DNA from: Clostridiaceae bacterium
GTDB lineage: Bacteria; Bacillota; Clostridia; Oscillospirales; Acutalibacteraceae
Length of the DNA: 9,785 nt
Direction: 5' to 3'
Assembly: GCA_016302625.1 (NCBI GenBank)
Contig: JAEDNG010000022.1
Coordinates: 1 to 9,785, forward strand
Shown: positions 1-6,867 of the stretch, piece by piece
Layout: the number at the start of each line of letters is the position of its first letter
How positions within the stretch are numbered: the first letter of the stretch is position 1
Position numbers and translations under genes: made by a program
The notes under the pieces: model-generated
What the model saw: only the letters and a program-made list of their open reading frames with translations
The model's database searches: none
What the model was told of the DNA's origin: nothing

Positions 1-1
1 C

Positions 2-247
2 ACACAGGACAGGGCGGAAATACTTGGGGAGTACATATTGGATACGGGAGCCACCGTCAGAGCGGCGGCAAAGGTATTTAAAATCAGCAAAAGCACCGTA
101 CATAAAGATGTAACCGAACGTTTAATGCATGAAAATCCGCAGCTGTACCGTCAGGTAAAGCAGGTGCTTGAAAAGAACAAGCAGGAAAGACATATCCGCG
201 GGGGAATGGCTACAAAGCGCAAATATAAGGGAGATAACAGTCTTTAA
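2..247 (+). CDS. spoIIID: SpoIIID, sporulation mother-cell transcription factor (5' end outside window)
   Basis: SpoIIID is a small DNA-binding protein that activates or represses many sigma-E and sigma-K dependent genes in the mother cell during sporulation. The frame is open from base 2 with no start visible; 81 codons are present up to TAA. Compared from memory with the 93-residue Bacillus subtilis protein, only about four N-terminal residues appear to be missing. The helix-turn-helix stretch is clear (ATVRAAAKVF, then SKSTVHKDVTERL), as is the basic C-terminal tail (ERHIRGG, ATKRKYK) that makes extra DNA contacts. A TTG lies in frame at 38, but it is inside the conserved fold and is not the start. 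The gene runs toward the minus-strand tatD operon and is followed after about 40 bases by a long hairpin. Family assignment is very secure. Confidence 0.95.
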   Translation, partial: TQDRAEILGEYILDTGATVRAAAKVFKISKSTVHKDVTERLMHENPQLYRQVKQVLEKNKQERHIRGGMATKRKYKGDNSL

Positions 248-288
248 TAGCAGTCGTATGCTAATTCATCGGAATAATGTTAAATTAT

Positions 289-363
289 ATCAAAATCCGA
301 ACCCATATAAAGGCTTAATGAATGATGAAATCAGCCTTGACATTGGTTCGGATTTTGATTTTT
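289..363 (+). terminator. 71-nt nested hairpin after spoIIID, probable terminator
   Basis: A 15-bp perfect inverted repeat (ATCAAAATCCGAACC at 289-303, its complement at 345-359) encloses a second perfect 6-bp stem (AAGGCT at 310-315, AGCCTT at 333-338) around a 17-nt loop. The two stems are joined by a symmetric six-by-six internal loop in which three further pairs can form. The right arm ends in TTTTGAT followed by TTTT, so on the + strand it can act as an intrinsic terminator for spoIIID, with an A-rich left arm pairing to the U tract. It is much larger than the other terminators in the window. It could instead be a dispersed palindromic repeat or a structured RNA. Confidence 0.5.
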
Positions 364-418
364 GGGAATTTGTTCGTAATGCTTACCGTTAAAGTCTCAG
401 CACGCCTAAACAAAATCT

Positions 419-459
419 AAAAAAGCAGTAACCGGAAGGATTTTAAGCCCTCCGGTTAC
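419..459 (-). terminator. Intrinsic terminator of the rlmB-metG-tatD operon
   Basis: Read on the minus strand, GTAACCGGAGGG pairs with CCTTCCGGTTAC (12 bp including one G-U) around an 8-nt loop, then TGC and a run of six T (424 down to 419). On the + strand the same stem has an A-C mismatch and is not followed by a T run, so orientation is clear. It lies about 70 bases past the stop of the small Asn-rich gene, which places that gene inside the operon. Confidence 0.85.
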
Positions 460-531
460 AGACCACCCACTATTTATCGTTATGAACATCATGAACGAAA
501 AATCGGGACGGCTTTTTCTGTGTCGGGATAA

Positions 532-666
532 TCAGAAGTTGTTATTGTTGTTGTTATTCTTGTTCTGGTTGTTGTTCTGATTGTTCTTGTTCTGATTATT
601 GTTCTGGTTGTTTTTATTCTGGTTCTGATTCTGGTTGTTCTTATTCTGATTATTGTTGTTTTCCAT
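532..666 (-). CDS. 44-residue Asn/Gln/Lys nonapeptide-repeat protein
   Basis: The frame runs from ATG (complement of 664-666) to TGA (complement of 532-534). Composition is 29 Asn, 8 Gln and 4 Lys plus Met1, Glu2 and Phe44. Residues 7-42 are four tandem nonapeptides of the form QNKNNQNNN, with Lys at 9, 18, 27 and 36. Units 2 and 3 encode the identical nonapeptide yet differ at five bases, all synonymous, which argues for selection on the protein. A GGGGTGA ribosome binding motif sits just upstream of ATG. There is no signal peptide, membrane segment or enzyme motif. The gene follows tatD by 53 bases and precedes the operon terminator. I do not recognise a characterised family. Such a chain should be disordered and very hydrophilic; a structural, spore-associated or nucleic-acid-proximal role would be guesswork. 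Confidence 0.7.
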   Translation of the reverse strand: MENNNNQNKNNQNQNQNKNNQNNNQNKNNQNNNQNKNNNNNNNF

Positions 667-671
667 GAAAA

Positions 672-713
672 TCACCCCGCTTTCAAACTATATTATCTGT
701 AAAGACGGGGTGA
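672..713 (-). promoter_or_regulatory. Inverted repeat overlapping the small gene's ribosome binding site
   Basis: In the minus-strand RNA, TCACCCCG (713-706) can pair perfectly with CGGGGTGA (679-672) across a 26-nt loop. The downstream arm is itself the Shine-Dalgarno sequence of the Asn-rich gene, and TTTTC then ATG follow. The element could therefore hide the ribosome binding site, or act as a weak attenuator after tatD. The pairing is seen directly; the regulatory role is inference. Confidence 0.45.
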
Positions 714-719
714 AATATA

Positions 720-1505
720 CTATATTTTAAATAATTTTTCAGCGTTTTGCTTTGATAGCGCAAGAATGTTTCGGACAGAGGTATTTCTTATCTCGGCGAT
801 TTTTTTCGCGGTGAAATAAATCATTGCCGAATTATTTGTTTTCCCACGGTAGGGAACAGGAGCAAGATACGGCGCGTCGGTTTCAAGCAAAAAACGGTCG
901 TCGGGCAGCATTGCGACCACCTCCGGCAGTCTTTTTGCGTTTTTAAAGGTGACAACGCCGCCTATTCCGATATACAGCCCTAAATCAAGCAGCTGCTTTG
1001 CCGTTTCGGGACTGCCCGAAAAGCTGTGAAGCACACCCTTTGGCTTATATTTTTTAAGCAGCTCCAATGTATCTGCGTGAGCGTCGCGGTCATGGACTAT
1101 AACAGGCAAGCAAAGCGAGTTTGCAAGCTCTAACTGCTCTTTAAACAGCTTTTTTTGCTCTTCCTTATTATCCGTCACCCAGTAATAGTCAAGCCCGATT
1201 TCGCCGATTGCGACGCATTTTTTATGCCTCGACAGCGTTTTAATTTCCTCCACCGTTCCGCCGCCTATGTTTTCGGGGTGAATACCTGCCGTGGCATAAA
1301 TATATTCGTATTTTTCGGCAAGCGACAGCGCTGTTTTTGAGGAGCATACATCACAGCCGCAGTTAATCAATCCGGCAACTCCGTGATTTGGCATTTCGCT
1401 TAAAAGCTCGTCACGGATACCGTCAAATTTATTATCGTCATAATGAGCGTGGCTGTCAAAAATCAAAGGCTCACTTAAAGGAGACTCGTTTAAAAATTCA
1501 ATCAT
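720..1505 (-). CDS. tatD: TatD-family metal-dependent hydrolase (YabD type)
   Basis: TatD proteins are TIM-barrel, two-metal hydrolases with DNase activity reported for several members. The product is 261 residues, usual for the family. All metal-ligand positions are present: His19 and His21 (DSHAHYD), Glu102 (GEIGLDYY), His138 (VIVHDRDAH), His160 (LHSFSG) and Asp210 (LLETDAPYLAP). The diagnostic APVPYRGK segment follows at about 215-222. The N-terminus carries about 14 residues before the usual IFDSH opening. I keep the ATG at 1505 because it overlaps the metG stop as ATGA, giving translational coupling; an in-frame TTG at codon 14 is the alternative but lacks a clear ribosome binding site. 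The metG-tatD order is the classic Firmicute arrangement (metS-yabD in B. subtilis), but the rnmV and ksgA genes that usually follow are absent. Confidence 0.95.
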   Translation of the reverse strand: MIEFLNESPLSEPLIFDSHAHYDDNKFDGIRDELLSEMPNHGVAGLINCGCDVCSSKTALSLAEKYEYIYATAGIHPENIGGGTVEEIKTLSRHKKCVAIGEIGLDYYWVTDNKEEQKKLFKEQLELANSLCLPVIVHDRDAHADTLELLKKYKPKGVLHSFSGSPETAKQLLDLGLYIGIGGVVTFKNAKRLPEVVAMLPDDRFLLETDAPYLAPVPYRGKTNNSAMIYFTAKKIAEIRNTSVRNILALSKQNAEKLFKI

Positions 1506-3424
1506 CTGATTTTGCTTCCCGCCGGAACATTGTCGATAAACAGCACTTTAACATCGTCCTCAGCACAGTCGGCGGCTAAAATCATGCCGTTAGATTCGAC
1601 TCCGCAAAGGGTTGCGGGCTTGAGATTTGCCACCACGACTACCGTGTGACCCATAAGCTCATCAGGCTTATAATATTTAGCAATACCCGATGCAACCGTC
1701 CTTTCCTTGCCGCTGCCGTCATCGAGGGTCAGCTTTAAAAGCTTTTTAGCCTTGGGGATAGGCTCAGCGCTAATTATTTTCGCGGCTTTAAGCTCTACCT
1801 TAGCAAAATCCTCAATCCCTATCTGTGCTATTGAAACAATGTTTTCCTTTTCTTCGGTTTTCTTTGCGGCTTCCTGCTCGGCGGCGATTTCGGCAAGCAC
1901 CTTTTCGGTGTCAAGTCTGGCGAAAAGGGGAACAGGCATACCTACGGAATATTCAGTTACCGCACCGTATTCGAGGGTTTCATCCTCACAGCAAAGCTGA
2001 TTTTTAATTGATTTCGCACTGTCGGGAATAATGGGCGAGAGCATAATTCCGATAAGACGGATACACTCAAGCAGATTGTAAAGCACCGCTTCAAGGCGGG
2101 CTTTTTTATTCTCGTCCTTTGCAAGCAGCCACGGTGCGGTCTCGTCAATATATTTGTTACAGCGCTTTGCAAGCGTCATTACCGCTTCGCAGGCGTCTGC
2201 GTTGTGATACGAGTCCATAAGCTCGTAATAGCTTTTAACGGATTCTTCTGCGGTGCCTATCAGCTCTGTATCACAGCTTTCGGTGTTTTCGCCCTTCTTA
2301 ACCTTGCCGTCAAAATATTTGTTTGTCATGGCAATCGAACGGTTCACAAGGTTGCCTAAAGTGTTTGCAAGGTCGGAATTATATTTTGAAATAAAGCTTT
2401 CGTAGGTGATTGTACCGTCCTGAGTAAACGGCATTTCGGAAAGCAGATAATATCTTACCGCGTCAATTCCGAAGCGCTTTGCCATATCGTCCGCGTAAAT
2501 CACGTTTCCGCGGGATTTCGACATTTTATCCTCGCCCACCAAGAGCCACGGGTGACCCAGAACCTGCTTAGGCATGGGAAGTCCCAAAGCCATTAATATA
2601 ATAGGCCAGTAAATCGTGTGGAAACGCACAATATCCTTTCCGATAACATGAAGGTCTGCGGGCCAGAGCTTATCGAACTGCTCACTGCTGCCGTCGGGGT
2701 CGTAGCCTACACCGGTGATATAGTTTGAAAGCGCGTCAAGCCATACATAAACCACATGCTTGTCGTCAAAGGGTACGGGTATACCCCATTTAAAAGAGGT
2801 ACGCGACACGCAGAGATCCGAAAGACCCGGCTTTAAGAAGTTGTTTATCATCTCGTTTTTGCGGGATTCAGGTCTTATGAAATCGGGATTTTGCTCATAA
2901 TATTCGAGCAGCTTATCCTGATATTTGCTAAGCTTCAGAAAGTACGCTTCTTCCTTTGCGTCCACTACATCACGTCCGCAGTCGGGGCATTTGCCGTCTA
3001 CAAGCTGGGACGGAGTGAAGAAGGACTCGCAGGGAACGCAGTACTTGCCCTCGTAATGACCCTTGTAGATATCACCCTGGTCATAAAGCTTTTTGAAAAT
3101 TTTCTGAATAACCTTTTCATGATAATCGTCGGTCGTGCGGATAAATTTGTCGTAGCTTGTGTTAAGACTGTCCCATACCGCGCGGATTTCGCCCGACACC
3201 TTGTCAACATATTCCTTCGGCGTTATACCCTCTGCTTTGGCGATTTCCTCAATCTTCTGTCCGTGCTCGTCGGAGCCTGTCATCAGATATACGTCAAAGC
3301 CCATCATGCGCTTATAGCGTGCAATCATATCCGCCAACACTATGTCGTAGGCGTTGCCGATATGCGGCTTGCGCGAGGTGTAGGCTATTGCCGTTGTGAT
3401 GTAAAATTTCTTTTTTTCTGGCAT
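1502..3424 (-). CDS. metG: Methionyl-tRNA synthetase with C-terminal tRNA-binding domain
   Basis: This cytosolic class I synthetase charges tRNA-Met with methionine using ATP. The 640-residue chain has the HIGH-type motif PHIGN at 20-24, a single zinc knuckle with Cys129, Cys132, Cys146 and Cys149 inserted in the catalytic domain, and the KMSKS loop at 300-304 (EDKMSKSRGN). An anticodon-binding helical domain follows, then a Glu/Lys-rich linker and an EMAP/Trbp111-type OB-fold at about 535-640 (IGIEDFAKVELK to GSKIR) used for dimerisation and tRNA binding. The start is set by GGGAGGA six bases before ATG, and that site lies in the 15-nt gap after the upstream stop. It is third in the probable operon and coupled to tatD by ATGA. 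I see no T-box leader here; the gene appears to be transcribed from upstream. Nothing is missing. Confidence 0.99.
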   Translation of the reverse strand: MPEKKKFYITTAIAYTSRKPHIGNAYDIVLADMIARYKRMMGFDVYLMTGSDEHGQKIEEIAKAEGITPKEYVDKVSGEIRAVWDSLNTSYDKFIRTTDDYHEKVIQKIFKKLYDQGDIYKGHYEGKYCVPCESFFTPSQLVDGKCPDCGRDVVDAKEEAYFLKLSKYQDKLLEYYEQNPDFIRPESRKNEMINNFLKPGLSDLCVSRTSFKWGIPVPFDDKHVVYVWLDALSNYITGVGYDPDGSSEQFDKLWPADLHVIGKDIVRFHTIYWPIILMALGLPMPKQVLGHPWLLVGEDKMSKSRGNVIYADDMAKRFGIDAVRYYLLSEMPFTQDGTITYESFISKYNSDLANTLGNLVNRSIAMTNKYFDGKVKKGENTESCDTELIGTAEESVKSYYELMDSYHNADACEAVMTLAKRCNKYIDETAPWLLAKDENKKARLEAVLYNLLECIRLIGIMLSPIIPDSAKSIKNQLCCEDETLEYGAVTEYSVGMPVPLFARLDTEKVLAEIAAEQEAAKKTEEKENIVSIAQIGIEDFAKVELKAAKIISAEPIPKAKKLLKLTLDDGSGKERTVASGIAKYYKPDELMGHTVVVVANLKPATLCGVESNGMILAADCAEDDVKVLFIDNVPAGSKIR

Positions 3425-3439
3425 GTTTATTCCTCCCGG

Positions 3440-6037
3440 TTACGGTTTTTGAGTTAAATAAATAATATATGAAACAGCGGTGCAGACAAGGTTGTAAATA
3501 AGCACCGTAAGGCTCGAAGTCAGCGAGCCTGAGCCGTCGAACGACATATAGGTGAAAAGCACCGCGCCGAGTATTGAGGTTATTGCATACAGCACCGTTA
3601 ACAGCAGATTTGATTTTTTTATACGGTTTGCGCTGTTGATTATCGCGGGCATACCGATAGGATTTCCCTTGTAGGCGGCGGGAGCGGAGCATTTTTCGGT
3701 ATATGTGACTGCGTTTTTATACATATGACAGCCGGCAGAGCTCATAACCTTTACCGAATCATCGTAAAGTCCGAAATAATCGCAAATCATTTCCTCGGTC
3801 AGATTTGGGTCGGAACTGTTTATAAGCATTGTAATGCCCAAAGCTGAGGTTTTTCTGAGCTCCCGCGCGATTTCGGGCTTGACATTATACTGCACCGCAA
3901 GCAGAGCGCACGCCTTGTTGTCTGTGGCGACATAAATCGGGAAATATCCCTGGCGGAGTATCTTTTTATCGGTTTCCACGCTCGGAACGTCTATTCCGTG
4001 AGCCTCCAAAAGGGTGCGGTTGCCGACAAACAGGAATTTATTGTCCACCCAGCCGGAAATGCCCATCCTGTCCTCATATTTTACGGTATCGGAATCGGGC
4101 AGGGTGAAATCTCCGCCGCTCCCGGCTATTTTTTTGAATATAGGCGCTAAGGGACTCGAAAGGGAATCGGTAATTGAGGCGGCGCGGATAATAGTATCGT
4201 CAATGCTGTTATCTGAAAGCACCTTCATCTGATGAAGCGTTACAGTACCCGACGGGAAAAGATCCTCCGCGCTTAATACTACCGCGTTGGCATTTTCAAG
4301 GTGCTCGGCTCCCGTCTTTCCCGAAATCATTGCGCCTATTCGGTTTAAGCGTTTCGCGGCACTGTAAAGCGGAAGATTGTCTACAAGAAAAATAATCGGC
4401 ATTGCCGCAAAGCACTGTACCGCGGCGGCGCTGTAAAATCCGTATATAATACCGTCAAAATACGAGGCGCAGGCGAAACCGATAATTAGAGAAAGCAAAA
4501 GCGAAACTAAGGTTACTATCGGCAGCTTGCCGCCTAAAACCACGCTGAAGGTCGAATACTTAATAAAATCGTCAATATGCGCCGTTCTTTGCCATGCGGC
4601 GGCGAGAACGTCGCCTTCAATAGAGTTTTTTGCCATTGCAAAGGTGACCGCAGGATCGCTTATCAGCTTGACCGCGCGTTTAGGCGTGTTTCCCGATATC
4701 TGCTTAAAGTCCGAAAGCATGTAGGAGCATTTGAAAAAACGGCAAAGTGAACGAAGCGAAAGAGTGACAGCGCCGAGCAGTATCATATTAAGCGTGATTT
4801 CGTTTTTTAATGTTCCGATAACCGCATATATAAGCACGGAGAGGGAAGAAGTGACGGCAAAAATATCAGGCGACAGGCGACGGCTGAAGATTTTTGCAAC
4901 GCTTTTAAACATATCTGAATTAAGCAGTATAATTATTCCCAATATCGCCGTGCATATTATCATGCAAATTTTTGTGTTTTTCAGAATAAGCCCCGTCATA
5001 AACGGCATATCCGCTATTATGAGGAAAATTGTCAGGAAAACGGAGAAAGAGGCTTTTAAAAAGCTGCTTCTCTTTTTTAAGGATAATACTCTTAAAAAAT
5101 GCTTTGCGTCCTTTTCCGATTTGAATTCTTCCTTAGGTATGTATTCCTCGAATTCCGTCTGCTCAAGCCGCAGCTCGCCGGAAAGCTCATCTTCGCTTTC
5201 GGCTTCAATTTGAGCAAGCTCGCCTGTAAGGTCGATAGACCGCGTTTGCGAACTGACGCTTATTCTTGATGTGCTGTCGCTGTCAGAAACCGGGGTGAAT
5301 TTAATTGTCGCCTCTGCAGGGACGGCGTCCGGCGTTTCTTCTTCCGGCTTGGGAGAAGAAGTGTCAATATCCGAAATGATATGCGAAACATTTGTATTTA
5401 TGCCGCTTGATGACGGCATTCGTTCCTCAAATACTTGCCTTTCGGGAATTTCCTCCGCTTTTTCTGACGGGTCTTTTTTATTGCTTAATTTTCCGAGATC
5501 GTCAAAGGAAATATCGTATTTTTCCGAAAGCCTGTCGAGAGTTTTTTGGCTTTCGCTGTTTAAAATTTCCGCAACGCTTTCAAGCTTGTAGGTCGGTGCG
5601 GATTTCATCGCCGAATCTTTGCCGTTTTCGTCAAGAATAAAGGGACGGCATTTTTCAAGCAGGGTCTTTTCCTGCGGTTTGCTGTTTTCGGCAGGGGAAA
5701 CAGGCTCTTCCGGAATGGGATTATTGCTGTGGCTTGAAAATGCGTTTATATCAATTTCCTGCGGTATATCTGATTTTTCGGGTTTAGTTTCGGTTTTTTC
5801 GGCGTTCTTTTGGGCGTTTTCGGAATTTCTTGCGTCAAACATTCGCTTTTTAAGCGATTCGAGGGCGTTTGCGGAGCCGTTTACCTTTGTCTTTTCGGAT
5901 CCTGACATCAAAACCTCCTCCGGGGTCAGCGCGTCAGGTGTGGGCGAATTATCCGGGAAGAGATTTTCCGATATTTCTGAATCTTTATCTAAAAGCGAAA
6001 ACAGTTCTTCATTCTGTTTTTTTTGAAAAAAGCTCAT
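3440..6037 (-). CDS. Pseudo-P-type (P1B-like) ATPase with a long disordered N-terminal tail
   Basis: An 865-residue membrane protein I cannot match to a named family. Residues 1-310 are acidic, rich in Ser, Glu, Lys and Pro, probably cytoplasmic and disordered. Eight hydrophobic segments follow at about 325-345, 354-372, 390-410, 414-432, 504-525, 530-553, 809-831 and 840-862, the 4+2+2 pattern of a P1B ATPase. Residues 568-588 align without gaps to the P1B stretch before DKTGT, but Ser589 replaces the phosphorylated Asp. CPC in helix 4 is AAMP (544-547), the HP histidine is Ser628, TGD is replaced by NSSD (740-743), the GDGxNDxP region reads YKGNPIGMPA (789-798), and no TGE is visible in the short actuator loop. 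The N-domain GISGW...FVGN (659-673) is recognisable. Transport by the usual phosphoenzyme cycle looks impossible; scaffold, sensor or partner-binding is inference. AAAGGAGA precedes ATG by six bases. It lies 29 nt after rlmB and 15 nt before metG. Confidence 0.85.
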   Translation of the reverse strand: MSFFQKKQNEELFSLLDKDSEISENLFPDNSPTPDALTPEEVLMSGSEKTKVNGSANALESLKKRMFDARNSENAQKNAEKTETKPEKSDIPQEIDINAFSSHSNNPIPEEPVSPAENSKPQEKTLLEKCRPFILDENGKDSAMKSAPTYKLESVAEILNSESQKTLDRLSEKYDISFDDLGKLSNKKDPSEKAEEIPERQVFEERMPSSSGINTNVSHIISDIDTSSPKPEEETPDAVPAEATIKFTPVSDSDSTSRISVSSQTRSIDLTGELAQIEAESEDELSGELRLEQTEFEEYIPKEEFKSEKDAKHFLRVLSLKKRSSFLKASFSVFLTIFLIIADMPFMTGLILKNTKICMIICTAILGIIILLNSDMFKSVAKIFSRRLSPDIFAVTSSLSVLIYAVIGTLKNEITLNMILLGAVTLSLRSLCRFFKCSYMLSDFKQISGNTPKRAVKLISDPAVTFAMAKNSIEGDVLAAAWQRTAHIDDFIKYSTFSVVLGGKLPIVTLVSLLLSLIIGFACASYFDGIIYGFYSAAAVQCFAAMPIIFLVDNLPLYSAAKRLNRIGAMISGKTGAEHLENANAVVLSAEDLFPSGTVTLHQMKVLSDNSIDDTIIRAASITDSLSSPLAPIFKKIAGSGGDFTLPDSDTVKYEDRMGISGWVDNKFLFVGNRTLLEAHGIDVPSVETDKKILRQGYFPIYVATDNKACALLAVQYNVKPEIARELRKTSALGITMLINSSDPNLTEEMICDYFGLYDDSVKVMSSAGCHMYKNAVTYTEKCSAPAAYKGNPIGMPAIINSANRIKKSNLLLTVLYAITSILGAVLFTYMSFDGSGSLTSSLTVLIYNLVCTAVSYIIYLTQKP

Positions 6038-6066
6038 TAAAATCTCCTTTTTCTAAGCATCTTATA

Positions 6067-6822
6067 TTATTTAAAGCGGCGGCGGACAACCTCGTACATA
6101 AGCACTCCCGCCGCGACCGAGGCGTTTAGAGAATTAATTTTGCCGTACATCGGAAGGCTTATTATCGCGTCGCACTTTTTGGCTGTAAGCTCGCCTATAC
6201 CCTTGCCCTCGTTGCCGATAACAAGAGCGCAGGGAATGTCAAAATCGGTCTTTGTGTAATCGTCTCCGTCCATGTCCGCTCCGAAAACCCAAACGCCGCG
6301 CGATTTAAGAGAGTCAATGGTGTTTGCGATATTCGTCACCCTTGCGACCGGCATATATTCGAGAGCGCCGCACGCCGCCTTTGCGACCGTGGCATTAAGC
6401 GACGCGCTCCGACGTTTAGGAATAATAATTCCGTGAACGCCGCAGGCTTCGGCGGTTCTTATAATCGCGCCTAAATTATGCGGATCCTCTATTTCGTCGC
6501 AGACAATTATAAACGGCTTTTCGTTTTTGTCCGTTGCCACGGCGAAAATATCGTCGACCGACGCGTATTCCTGCGAGGCGAACATGACCGCGACGCCCTG
6601 GTGATTTGCGCCCCCGCAGTAATAATCAAGCTTTTGAGGGCTTACTTCCTTTATAAGAATACCTTTTGCACGGCATTTTGCGATAATCGCGGCAACCGAG
6701 CCGCCTGAAACACCGTGAGCAACAAGCAGTCTGTCAATCTCTCTGCCCGAGCGCACCGCTTCGAGCACGGGATTTCTGCCGCAGATTATGTTACTTTGCT
6801 GTTTTGTCTCATTATTCTGCAT
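6067..6822 (-). CDS. rlmB: RlmB-type 23S rRNA (guanosine-2'-O) methyltransferase, SpoU/TrmH family
   Basis: SpoU-class enzymes use a trefoil-knot fold to transfer methyl from S-adenosylmethionine to a ribose 2'-OH; RlmB acts on 23S rRNA. The 251-residue chain has the N-terminal substrate-binding domain opening IICGRNPVLEAV (12-23), the HQGV segment at 74-77, motif 1 NLGAIIRTAEACG (116-128), motif 2 VIGNEGKGI (201-209, with Glu205) and motif 3 LPMYGKINSLNASVA (223-237), all intact. Length is normal. The ATG at 6822 is preceded by AAGGA at nine bases. It is first in the minus-strand operon, with an extended -10 promoter 37 bases upstream of the start. In B. subtilis the orthologue yacO sits with cysS and mrnC rather than with metS, so this neighbourhood is rearranged. 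The exact target nucleotide (G2251 in E. coli) is inferred from subfamily resemblance; another SpoU specificity is possible. Confidence 0.9.
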   Translation of the reverse strand: MQNNETKQQSNIICGRNPVLEAVRSGREIDRLLVAHGVSGGSVAAIIAKCRAKGILIKEVSPQKLDYYCGGANHQGVAVMFASQEYASVDDIFAVATDKNEKPFIIVCDEIEDPHNLGAIIRTAEACGVHGIIIPKRRSASLNATVAKAACGALEYMPVARVTNIANTIDSLKSRGVWVFGADMDGDDYTKTDFDIPCALVIGNEGKGIGELTAKKCDAIISLPMYGKINSLNASVAAGVLMYEVVRRRFK

Positions 6823-6858
6823 ATTAAAATTCCTTAATCACATAAAAATACATTATAA

Positions 6859-6867
6859 ATTATATCA
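6859..6867 (-). promoter_or_regulatory. Extended -10 promoter for the rlmB operon
   Basis: On the minus strand the bases read TGATATAAT, an exact TGn-TATAAT extended -10. Seventeen bases upstream is only TTTTAA, a poor -35, which is acceptable for an extended -10 site. The transcript would start about 25-30 bases before the rlmB ATG. This is the only promoter of good quality I find ahead of the five-gene minus-strand cluster. Confidence 0.55.

Larger units (their letters stand above)
248..531. other. Convergent intergenic region between spoIIID and the minus-strand operon
   Basis: This 284-bp stretch separates two convergent transcription units. It holds the nested hairpin at 289-359 on the spoIIID side and the intrinsic terminator at 419-459 on the operon side. 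A + strand frame starting inside spoIIID stays open through to 392 across the palindrome, but it has no ribosome binding site of its own, overlaps spoIIID and shows no family I recognise, so I do not call it. Between 460 and 531 I see nothing I can name. Confidence 0.6.

Noticed and set aside
168..392. A 74-codon + strand frame overlapping the end of spoIIID.
   Set aside because: No ribosome binding site, starts inside spoIIID out of frame, crosses the 71-nt palindrome and matches nothing I know.
535..666. The + strand opposite the Asn-rich gene reads as an unbroken run of Val, Ile and Leu, like a membrane helix peptide.
   Set aside because: This frame has a stop immediately before it (529-531), no in-frame ATG, GTG or TTG start and no ribosome binding site. 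The hydrophobic run is a mirror of AAN/CAG codons on the minus strand.
2891..3457. A 188-codon + strand frame antisense to the metG start.
   Set aside because: Lies wholly opposite well-conserved metG codons with no start signals; a coding shadow.
4731..5213. A 160-codon + strand frame opposite the pseudo-ATPase.
   Set aside because: Antisense shadow of a membrane-segment region; composition reflects the complementary codons and there is no ribosome binding site.
3440..6037. Reading the 865-residue protein as an ordinary copper or cation P-type ATPase.
   Set aside because: The phosphorylated Asp, CPC, HP, TGD and GDG signatures are all replaced, so the enzyme name would mislead.
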